Position numbers and translations under genes: made by a program
Notes under the pieces: model-generated
What the model was told of the DNA's origin: nothing
The model's database searches: none
Seen by the model: only the letters and a program-made list of their open reading frames with translations
Shown here: one piece after another, positions 52,379-58,212 of the stretch
How the letters are laid out: each line of letters starts with the position of its first letter
Numbering within the stretch: the stretch's first letter is position 1
Origin: JADKHC01 sp047600805
GTDB lineage: Bacteria > Verrucomicrobiota > Verrucomicrobiia > Opitutales > Opitutaceae
Direction of reading: 5' to 3'
DNA length: 64,000 bases
Assembly (NCBI GenBank): GCA_047600805.1
Contig: JASGKG010000001.1
Span: 806,001 to 870,000, forward strand

Positions 52379-53044
52379 ATGAACTCACTCATCTATCGTT
52401 TCTCGATTCTTGCTTTGGCGCTCTCGCTTCTTTGCGCAGCTCCCGTGTCCGCGCAGCAAGAGAAGTCCCTCACGATTGACTACGAGAATGTGGAGTTTCG
52501 TGTCGCTCTTCGGGACATCGCCGACAGGTGCGAGCTGAATCTGGTGATTCCCGAGTCGCTGCAGGGTAGGACATCGCTGAAGTTACGCGACGTTACTTGG
52601 AAGCAGGCGTTCCAGGTAATGCTCCAGCCTATAGGATACACATACGTCGAGGATGGACAGATCGTTAAGGTTCTGCCGTTGGAAGATCTCGCAGATGCCA
52701 AAGCTGGCACAACTATCGTGAGGCGAGAGAAAGAGAAGGGTGGTTTGCTGGATGGAATTTGGGTTTTCCCCGGTGCTGCGATTTTATTCGGAGCTCTTGT
52801 TGTCGTGTGCCACGTATTCCTTTTCGTCGGCATCTTGCGCGACCGCACGATTGGCACGCCACAGTTTGCGCCGAAGGTGGTGTGGGCTTTCCTTGCACTT
52901 GTTGGCGGTGTGGTGCCGGTAGCCGCATATTGGCTGATTCATCACTCCAAGTTGGCGCAGCAAAAGATACGGCCGAACCAGGCGCTACTGCCAACGTCTA
53001 TGGCCGTCACGCCAGCTGCTTCGCACCTGTCGCGCCAGCCATAG
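52379..53044 (+). CDS. cassette 23: exported STN-domain membrane protein with attC-encoded tail
   Basis: The 221-residue protein has a signal peptide (FSILALALSLLCAAPVSA), then at about residues 30-100 a secretin/TonB short N-terminal (STN) type domain: LTIDYENVEFRVALRDIADRC, LNLVIPESLQGRTSLKLRDV, and YTYVEDGQIVKVLP. Two membrane helices follow (GIWVFPGAAILFGALVVVCH; VVWAFLALVGGVVPVAAYW). STN domains normally sit at the front of secretins and TonB receptors; here the domain is alone on a helix pair. The last 24 residues, from RPNQALLP on, are read from the attC. The ATG at 52379 lies 11 bases after the crossover. Confidence 0.82.
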   Translation: MNSLIYRFSILALALSLLCAAPVSAQQEKSLTIDYENVEFRVALRDIADRCELNLVIPESLQGRTSLKLRDVTWKQAFQVMLQPIGYTYVEDGQIVKVLPLEDLADAKAGTTIVRREKEKGGLLDGIWVFPGAAILFGALVVVCHVFLFVGILRDRTIGTPQFAPKVVWAFLALVGGVVPVAAYWLIHHSKLAQQKIRPNQALLPTSMAVTPAASHLSRQP

Positions 53045-53069
53045 CCGCGGCAGATCTATAACGTTCGGC
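52972..53069 (+). repeat. attC of cassette 23 (98 bp)
   Basis: It starts GCCGAAC and ends GTTCGGC. The left arm reads AACGTCTATGGC and the right arm GCCATAGCCG, a paired change from the usual CCTATG/CACAGG. Confidence 0.9.
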
Positions 53070-53075
53070 AAAAGT

Positions 53076-53393
53076 ATGAAGCGTCCGGTTTCACTTCTAG
53101 TCGTTGCGTTGTTGGTGGCTGGCGTGCTTACGAAAGGCGTTCTGTGGGATCGCGAGTTCGCGACCTTCATCCCGAATTCTGGCACATTGCGTCCCGAGAT
53201 GCTGGCGCGCGCGAAAGCGTTCGACGGGAGCGAAGTGACTGGTCGACTCGTCGTGCCTGCATATCTGCACTGGCTGACTGGGCGCCAGTCAGAGCACGAC
53301 GTGCGCGTTAATCCCGTCTCGAAGCATTCGGAATGGGATGATGGCGGCGTATGGCGCGAGATGCCTACTCGCACCAGTTACATTCTCGACTGA
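53076..53393 (+). CDS. cassette 24: small exported or anchored protein
   Basis: The 105-residue protein begins with a signal or anchor (KRPVSLLVVALLVAGVLTKGVLW) followed by a polar domain (FATFIPNSGTLRPEMLARAKAF; VVPAYLHWLTGRQSEHDV). No family was recognised. Single copy. Confidence 0.8.
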   Translation: MKRPVSLLVVALLVAGVLTKGVLWDREFATFIPNSGTLRPEMLARAKAFDGSEVTGRLVVPAYLHWLTGRQSEHDVRVNPVSKHSEWDDGGVWREMPTRTSYILD

Positions 53394-53400
53394 TGAGAAG

Positions 53401-53499
53401 GCCGAACCAGGCGCTAGAGCCAACGACTCTGCTTGTCATGCCTCGTGCTTTCGCACGAGTCACGCCAAGCAGAGTCGTGGCTCATCTTTGACGTTAGGC
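53401..53499 (+). repeat. attC of cassette 24 (99 bp), compensatory arms
   Basis: It starts GCCGAAC and ends GTTAGGC. Its arms differ strongly from the others but still pair: ACTCTGCTTG on the left with CAAGCAGAGT on the right. Confidence 0.91.
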
Positions 53500-53503
53500 A
53501 AAG

Positions 53504-53842
53504 ATGATTCGCGATAAAGAGCTGTCGTTAGCCAAGAATATCCTCACCGGTGATACTGAGGTGCTATACGGCATTTTTGGCCTTGTCGCTAGCTCGGGCT
53601 ATTTCCCTCCGAGGAGGTTCTTGAACGAGTTTTTTGCGGTTGGCTGTGATCCTTGCGATCAAGATAATCGGATGTGTACTTGGAAGCCGTTTGAGCTTAC
53701 CGAAGATGAGTATCAGCACATTAAGTCGTGGTGGCAGTCGTTATATCCTGATGCCGTTGAGGATTCTCTTGGTGTCTCCGACTGGAGCGATTGGTCTGTC
53801 GTAATCATACATGGGCCCGATGCGTTGGATAACGGAGCCTAA
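53504..53842 (+). CDS. cassette 25: hypothetical acidic protein (copy B)
   Basis: Same 112-residue product as cassette 5, again with its stop inside GCCTAAC. Here it is followed directly by the zinc-ribbon cassette, whereas after cassette 5 the gene-less pair 6-7 lies in between. Confidence 0.82.
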   Translation: MIRDKELSLAKNILTGDTEVLYGIFGLVASSGYFPPRRFLNEFFAVGCDPCDQDNRMCTWKPFELTEDEYQHIKSWWQSLYPDAVEDSLGVSDWSDWSVVIIHGPDALDNGA

Positions 53843-53935
53843 CCAGGCGCTAGAGCACAACGCCTATGCTCGTCACGCCAGCTGCGTGGCAGCCGGCGCG
53901 CCAAGCACAGGCGTGGCTCACCTATAACGTTAGCC
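53837..53935 (+). repeat. attC of cassette 25 (99 bp)
   Basis: Reads like the cassette 5 site; it ends GTTAGCC. Confidence 0.92.
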
Positions 53936-53940
53936 AAGAA

Positions 53941-54165
53941 ATGAACTGCCCACGTTGCTCAAAGGAGATGGAAGAAGGTAGCTGCTACACTGGCCAGACC
54001 GGCTTTGGCTTTTTGTTTGCTGGGTTGGCCTTACCGCATCTGTTTTTCCAGGCTCTCGGAAAGAAAAAGAAGAGCGTTACATCCTGGAATGCTGGAGCCT
54101 GTCGATCATTTCATTGTTCAGAATGCGAAGCGACAATCATTTATCCTGATGAGCCTGGTATTTGA
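53941..54165 (+). CDS. cassette 26: zinc-ribbon-like small protein (copy 4 of 4)
   Basis: Same product as cassettes 8, 10 and 12. The frame back to 53866 is attC read-through. Confidence 0.83.
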   Translation: MNCPRCSKEMEEGSCYTGQTGFGFLFAGLALPHLFFQALGKKKKSVTSWNAGACRSFHCSECEATIIYPDEPGI

Positions 54166-54177
54166 AATGCGCAGAAG

Positions 54178-54276
54178 GGCTAACCAGGCGCTAGAGCACA
54201 ACGCCTATGCTCGTCACGCCAGCTGCGTGGCAGCTGTCGCGCCGAGCACAGGCGTGGCTCACCTATAACGTTCGGC
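54178..54276 (+). repeat. attC of cassette 26 (99 bp)
   Basis: Same as the cassette 8 site; it ends GTTCGGC. Confidence 0.92.
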
Positions 54277-54280
54277 ATAA

Positions 54281-54568
54281 ATGAAGAAAGTATACAGCGT
54301 TTGGTCGTCAGCAAATGAAAGCGCGATAAGCTTCATTGAAGGCGAGGATCGTCCTCGATGTCTTGATGGCTCATATCAGCGCGACGCTGAAAAATTACTA
54401 TTCACGATTGAAGCTGCGACATGGGAGGAAGCGCAGGCGATTAAGAATCTCCGATTAGGCTTCGAGCCTTATCGTCCTCAAGGAGAATCTAGACCATGTC
54501 CGCAGTGCGGTGCGCAGTATTACCCGGAGGGTAGTGGTGAATGCTGGCGCTGCGGCACAAAGCACTGA
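54281..54568 (+). CDS. cassette 27: small protein with C-terminal zinc knuckle
   Basis: The 95-residue protein has a mixed N-terminal domain (KKVYSVWSSANESAISFIEGED; LLFTIEAATWEEAQAIKNL) and ends in RPCPQCGAQYYPEGSGECWRCGTKH, a clear CxxC-x11-CxxC zinc ribbon. Function is unknown. Single copy. Confidence 0.82.
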   Translation: MKKVYSVWSSANESAISFIEGEDRPRCLDGSYQRDAEKLLFTIEAATWEEAQAIKNLRLGFEPYRPQGESRPCPQCGAQYYPEGSGECWRCGTKH

Positions 54569-54578
54569 TTATGAAAAG

Positions 54579-54678
54579 GCCGAACCAGGCGCTACAGCGC
54601 AACGTCTATGTTCGTCACGCCTCGTGCTTGCGCACGAGCCGCGCCGACCATAGCCGTGGCTGATCTATAACGTTCGGC
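54579..54678 (+). repeat. attC of cassette 27 (100 bp)
   Basis: It starts GCCGAAC and ends GTTCGGC. The inner arm change AACGTCTATG matches CATAGCCG on the right. Confidence 0.9.
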
Positions 54679-54681
54679 AAA

Positions 54682-55071
54682 ATGAAACACCCTAGTAAAA
54701 TTCCTTTCCGAAATCGTAATCAGACAGATTGGTGGGTTTACGGTGAGCTCGAATACTGGGTGTCGCGCCGCCAAAAGAAACTAAAACCGAGCAGCCGTTG
54801 CGAAGTCTACGAGAATACCAGAATAATGAAGGCCAAAAGCCGTGAGCAGGCCTACGAGAAGATCATGCGTTTAGCATCCAAGGAGTTCCCATCCGTAACC
54901 GAAGGTGGAGAGTGGCGATTTAAGGGAATTTCCTTTTTACTCCCGATCTACGACGAGTTCGACGATGGCGCTGAGATTATTTGGAATAAATGTGGTTTCA
55001 TATCTCAGGCTAGATTAAATCGTATGGCGAAATCGAAGCGCGAGTTGCCTGTATTTGACGATTCAGAATGA
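54682..55071 (+). CDS. cassette 28: DUF4288-like protein (copy B)
   Basis: Same 129-residue product as cassette 4, including the GEWRFKGISFLLPIYDE end. It is followed by a different cassette than copy A. Confidence 0.84.
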   Translation: MKHPSKIPFRNRNQTDWWVYGELEYWVSRRQKKLKPSSRCEVYENTRIMKAKSREQAYEKIMRLASKEFPSVTEGGEWRFKGISFLLPIYDEFDDGAEIIWNKCGFISQARLNRMAKSKRELPVFDDSE

Positions 55072-55074
55072 AGA

Positions 55075-55168
55075 GCCGAACCAGCCGCTACAGCACAACG
55101 CCTATGATCGAGTCTGTCCTTTTAATCTCTGCCCGCCAGTACGGCGTGGCTGACCTGTAACGTTCGGC
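55075..55168 (+). repeat. attC of cassette 28 (94 bp)
   Basis: Reads like the cassette 4 site; it ends GTTCGGC instead of GTTAGGC, as expected from the different neighbour. Confidence 0.92.
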
Positions 55169-55172
55169 AAAA

Positions 55173-55535
55173 ATGAAAATAAGCGTCCTTGCTGTATTTT
55201 GGGTCTGCTTCAGCTTGATGGCGTGTACGCACGGTTCGTCGCCATCGCAAGTAGAATACAAGACGTTTGACGAGGTTGTGGCGGCAAAAGGTCAGCCAAG
55301 CCGAGAGGCTGCAGCGTCACACGGTGTAAAACAGTATTTTTGGAGCCATTCAATTGTCGTTTCAGAAAAAGATGGATCGAAGAAGAGCTTTACCGAAACC
55401 GACATTTTCTATGTCGACGATCGGGGCGCGATTGTTTCGCACATGCGGAGTCGTATTCCCACACCTGAAGTTTCTGATTCGAACGCCTGTTTCTTGCCAG
55501 TGGCTGGTTCAACGACTGATGAGAACAAAAAATGA
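55173..55535 (+). CDS. cassette 29: small lipoprotein
   Basis: The 120-residue protein has a lipoprotein signal: FWVCFSLMAC with the lipobox L-M-A-C at about residues 15-18. The mature part (QVEYKTFDEVVAAKGQPSRE; KSFTETDIFYVDDRG) has no recognised domain but is like small bacterial lipoproteins that end a signal with a beta hairpin. Single copy. Confidence 0.82.
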   Translation: MKISVLAVFWVCFSLMACTHGSSPSQVEYKTFDEVVAAKGQPSREAAASHGVKQYFWSHSIVVSEKDGSKKSFTETDIFYVDDRGAIVSHMRSRIPTPEVSDSNACFLPVAGSTTDENKK

Positions 55536-55635
55536 GCCGAACCAGTCGCTACAGCGCAACGCCTATGTTCGTCACGCCTCGTGCTTGCGCACGAGTCGCG
55601 CCGACCATAGTCGTGGCTGACCTGTAACGTTAGGG
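55536..55635 (+). repeat. attC of cassette 29 (100 bp)
   Basis: It starts GCCGAAC and ends GTTAGGG. Inner arms TATGTTCG and CGACCATAG pair with one bulge. Confidence 0.88.
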
Positions 55636-55642
55636 AGAAGTA

Positions 55643-56056
55643 ATGACCAAAGTCAGGACCAAGTATCGTTGTAAGATTGGATCGCACCTAAATTATCCTT
55701 TGCGCCTGAGTAGTATTGAGCGTGCGCTCGATAGCGCTCTTGACCGCTTCGACATCGATGTAAGCTTTTTCGATTACAAAGCTCCGCGCCCGAACGAAAG
55801 CCGGCCGAAGCACGAAGTCTTCGAAGTATTCTATCGTCCGGACGAACCACAAAAATTTGAGATTTCGGTTCGCCCGATCCCAAGAGAAGTCAATTCACTG
55901 ATTTACAGTCGTATGGACAGTTTACTACGTGAGACTGTTGTCGCTTGGATGAGTGAAGAACAGCAACGTGGTTGGTCTGAAAGGTCGCATTCGCTATTTG
56001 TAGCCTTTGATTTGGGGAAAGACGCATTTGATATCTATCGATACGATCGCCCCTAA
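55643..56056 (+). CDS. cassette 30: hypothetical protein, cassette lacking half of its attC
   Basis: The 137-residue soluble protein has a mixed fold (YRCKIGSHLNYPLRLSSIERAL; EVFEVFYRPDEPQKFEISVRP) and no recognised family. Its leader is TTAGGGAGAAGTA, with a GGAG-like ribosome binding site, unlike most cassettes. The stop TAA lies in the attC box CCCTAAC. The attC breaks off after the left half, so this cassette is fused to the next. Confidence 0.8.
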   Translation: MTKVRTKYRCKIGSHLNYPLRLSSIERALDSALDRFDIDVSFFDYKAPRPNESRPKHEVFEVFYRPDEPQKFEISVRPIPREVNSLIYSRMDSLLRETVVAWMSEEQQRGWSERSHSLFVAFDLGKDAFDIYRYDRP

Positions 56057-56078
56057 CCAGCCGCTACAGCGCAACGCC
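56051..56078 (+). repeat. truncated attC between cassettes 30 and 31
   Basis: Only the left half remains (CCCTAACCAGCCGCTACAGC, then GCAACGCC). AACGCC is joined directly to AAAGATG, the leader of the next gene. The next cassette's attC begins GGCGAAC, so its start was TTCGCC; a deletion between the CGCC of the arm and the CGCC of that start explains the junction. Confidence 0.88.
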
Positions 56079-56082
56079 AAAG

Positions 56083-56685
56083 ATGAAAAAGCTCTTCGCT
56101 ATCGCTCTTCTTTTCGTTGTTTACGCGATGGCTGTATTTGCAGGGAAAGCCCGCAGCAAAGGCATCGCTGGCGATGTGATCGTCGAGAAATTCCCTACGC
56201 CAGTTCCAAACGACATATCGCAAGCGAATGAAATCATTTGGAATTTCATATCGAAGCGGCCAGAGCAGCAATGGTTCATTCACTACAGCACCAAAGATTG
56301 GCGTACCAATTACGATGCCTTTAGCGTGGAGCTTGTCGCCAAGGCAAAACCTAGCGCGATGGATTATGTCCGATTGGCGACGCTCCTCAAAAAATTGCCG
56401 GCTGATCCATTTATTCAGCAGGACCGTGTTTCTGAGAGAGCATGTCTGCCCATCGGTGCATATCCGCTGGAGATTGAAGGAAAGAAGCTGTGGCTGATAT
56501 TTTGCCTCTGGGAGTATGCTGATGATCCAAGCAAGACGAAGTATGTTGATGCACCGATGGTGCCCGGATCAGCGACTGTCAAAGGGCCTGAGCGCAAGAA
56601 GGTCGATTGGGAGACTGTGGGGCACGTTCTTGCCCTCGTTTACTACGATGATGGCGAAGTCTTCACATTTGTCACATGCGACTGA
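56083..56685 (+). CDS. cassette 31: exported hypothetical protein
   Basis: The 200-residue protein has a signal peptide (KKLFAIALLFVVYAMAVFAGKA). The mature domain contains NEIIWNFISKRPEQQWFIHYS, DYVRLATLLKKLPADPFIQQ and LEIEGKKLWLIFCLWEY. No family was recognised. It is the second gene of a fused two-gene unit. Confidence 0.8.
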   Translation: MKKLFAIALLFVVYAMAVFAGKARSKGIAGDVIVEKFPTPVPNDISQANEIIWNFISKRPEQQWFIHYSTKDWRTNYDAFSVELVAKAKPSAMDYVRLATLLKKLPADPFIQQDRVSERACLPIGAYPLEIEGKKLWLIFCLWEYADDPSKTKYVDAPMVPGSATVKGPERKKVDWETVGHVLALVYYDDGEVFTFVTCD

Positions 56686-56689
56686 AATG

Positions 56690-56788
56690 GGCGAACCAGT
56701 CGCTAGTGTCAACGCCTATGTCCGTCACGCCGGCTGCTGACGCACCCGTCGCGCCGGCCACAGGCGCGGCACACCTATAACGTTGGGC
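56690..56788 (+). repeat. attC of cassette 31 (99 bp)
   Basis: It starts GGCGAAC and ends GTTGGGC. As the first complete site after the fusion it could mobilise cassettes 30 and 31 together. Confidence 0.9.
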
Positions 56789-56789
56789 A

Positions 56790-57500
56790 ATGAAGGCTGT
56801 CACTAAGCGAGTTTTCCCATTGGGTTTTGCTGTGGTGCTCTGTGTCGCAGGAATGCTGTTCGCATATCGAAGTTTCTTCTATTCTCCGTACGAGGCTCAG
56901 GCCGCTGAATATCGTGATTTTCGCACAGTTGGCGCTCCATTTGCCATTGAGACTCTTGCGGCTGGTGACCGTATCGAGGTGGAGATGCTTATTCCCGGCC
57001 ACAGGCAGAGTTCTGCATGGGCGCTCATTATAGAGAAGACGGACCAGGTTTTTGGAACGGTTATTGAGCGAGAGGCGGATTGGTCTTCGGTGGGTATCCT
57101 TTCCGCCGGAAAAGTCCTCAAGAGTAGGCGGCTCAAGGTCGACCGAGAGGTACACACCGGTTTTGATATTCTACGGGAGGTACTTCGCCTCAATCTGCCG
57201 TATTTTGGGTACAATTCCGACCTTTTGCGCGTGACCTACTATCGGGCCGGTAAGTTGGTAGCAGAAGAGCGGCATGCTATTTCACCAGAGGTTACGCACG
57301 TCTCCACCCACGAGCAGCTTCGCCCTGAACTCCAAGCCACAACGACACCCGAGAAATGGGATTTGTTATGCAAGTTTTTGAGTTTGCACAAAACTTCGGA
57401 AGACGAAGAGCCAAACCAGGCGCTAGTGCCAACGCCTATGCCCGTCACGCCCGCTGCTGACGCACCGGTCGCGCCGGCCACAGGCGCGGCACACCTGTAA
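56790..57500 (+). CDS. cassette 32: membrane-anchored hypothetical protein with attC-encoded tail
   Basis: The 236-residue protein has an N-terminal anchor (FPLGFAVVLCVAGMLFAYRSFF) and an outer domain rich in beta strands (APFAIETLAAGDRIEVEMLI; VKVDREVHTGFDIL-like region). It reads into the attC: the last 30 residues, from EPNQALVP, are encoded there and are Pro/Ala-rich. The ATG lies only 7 bases after the crossover, the shortest leader in the array. Confidence 0.78.
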   Translation: MKAVTKRVFPLGFAVVLCVAGMLFAYRSFFYSPYEAQAAEYRDFRTVGAPFAIETLAAGDRIEVEMLIPGHRQSSAWALIIEKTDQVFGTVIEREADWSSVGILSAGKVLKSRRLKVDREVHTGFDILREVLRLNLPYFGYNSDLLRVTYYRAGKLVAEERHAISPEVTHVSTHEQLRPELQATTTPEKWDLLCKFLSLHKTSEDEEPNQALVPTPMPVTPAADAPVAPATGAAHL

Positions 57501-57508
57501 CGTTAGGC
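57410..57508 (+). repeat. attC of cassette 32 (99 bp)
   Basis: It starts GCCAAAC, which mismatches the cassette's TTGGGC start at one base, and ends GTTAGGC. Confidence 0.88.
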
Positions 57509-57517
57509 AAAGAAGGC

Positions 57518-57739
57518 ATGGATATCGACGCCGCACGCGAAGCGTTCTACGAAGCGAGAAGAACTGACGAGCTTCCACTCGCTGTGAATGATGTCGTCAC
57601 CGTGAAAGAAGGAAGAAAAGTTGGCGCTAGAGCTTGGACCATCGCACTCGAATTCGTGACGCCTGAGCCGAAGTATTTGATCGAGTACGAAGACGGTTCA
57701 GACGAGATTATTGCGCTTGTTCACCTGCACCGAGAATGA
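57518..57739 (+). CDS. cassette 33: small acidic hypothetical protein, last cassette gene
   Basis: The 73-residue soluble protein resembles a small beta-barrel (VNDVVTVKEGRKVGARAWTIALE; YLIEYEDGSDEIIALVHLH) as in SH3-like folds. No family was recognised. The leader is 15 bases and contains AAGGC. Last complete gene of the array. Confidence 0.78.
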   Translation: MDIDAAREAFYEARRTDELPLAVNDVVTVKEGRKVGARAWTIALEFVTPEPKYLIEYEDGSDEIIALVHLHRE

Positions 57740-57746
57740 AACCGGA

Positions 57747-57841
57747 GCCTAACCAGGCGCTTCTGGGGCACAGTGCTTGCTCATCAGCTTTTATGCTTAG
57801 GCTTTATCACGAAATGGACATTTGGTTTATAACGGTAAGGC
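57747..57841 (+). repeat. degenerate attC of cassette 33
   Basis: The left box GCCTAACCAGGCGCT is intact, but the inner part differs from all others and the right end reads ATAACGGTAAGGC instead of ATAACGTTAGGC. It is probably inactive. Confidence 0.7.
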
Positions 57842-57880
57842 CGAACCAACCGCTAGAGCGCAACGCCTGCAACTTTAGCC
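57840..57880 (+). repeat. attC remnant at the end of the array
   Basis: GCCGAACCAACCGCTAGAGC followed by GCAACGCC is a left half-site; AACTTTAGCC shortly after looks like a mutated right end. It marks the oldest, decayed end of the array. Confidence 0.75.
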
Positions 57881-58212
57881 GAAGATGAAGACGCATCGAT
57901 CAGGTGCCGTTTCGTTTGCGCTCCGGAGCCTTTCCTGCCTGAAGGCGCGAACGATAGGTTGATCGTGCGATCGCCTGATGACGCAGAGCTGCAGATCAGC
58001 GCGATCGGTGTGATGAACGCGGATTTGTTGGGTTTAACGGGAGGGGGATGTTTCCATAGACCGTAACAGCCCCGTTACGATTATCGATTGGAACAAAGGC
58101 GGCGGGTGAACGTAGGTGTGAGCTGCGAACCGAGTGGTTCGTTACAGCATGTCTAGCCATGCGGTAAACCTCAACCTCACCGCCCTTTGGCGGGTTCAAA
58201 ATAGAAAGCATC
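57881..58212. other. intergenic region after the integron
   Basis: No gene is recognised. A 25-codon frame starts at 57885 and could be a last cassette remnant. The remainder leads to the TIGR03118 gene; its promoter was not identified. Confidence 0.5.

Larger units (their letters stand above)
42360..57880. mobile_element. chromosomal integron: integrase, attI and 33-cassette array
   Basis: A divergently transcribed integron integrase gene (42360-43688) is followed by attI with crossover point G43837/T43838. The array then carries 33 cassettes, each beginning at TTxxxx after the crossover and ending in an attC whose first box (RYYYAAC) is complementary to the cassette's own start. All frames point away from the integrase. 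Size (about 14 kb of cassettes), mutually similar attC sites and mostly unknown small genes are those of a sedentary chromosomal integron. Six cassette types occur in 2-4 copies. The distal end is degenerate. The integron lies between the arn-like operon and an ArnT-like gene. Confidence 0.95.

Noticed and set aside
43838..57880. Repeated cassettes as insertion sequences
   Set aside because: No transposase frames and no target duplications; the repeats begin and end exactly at attC cores.
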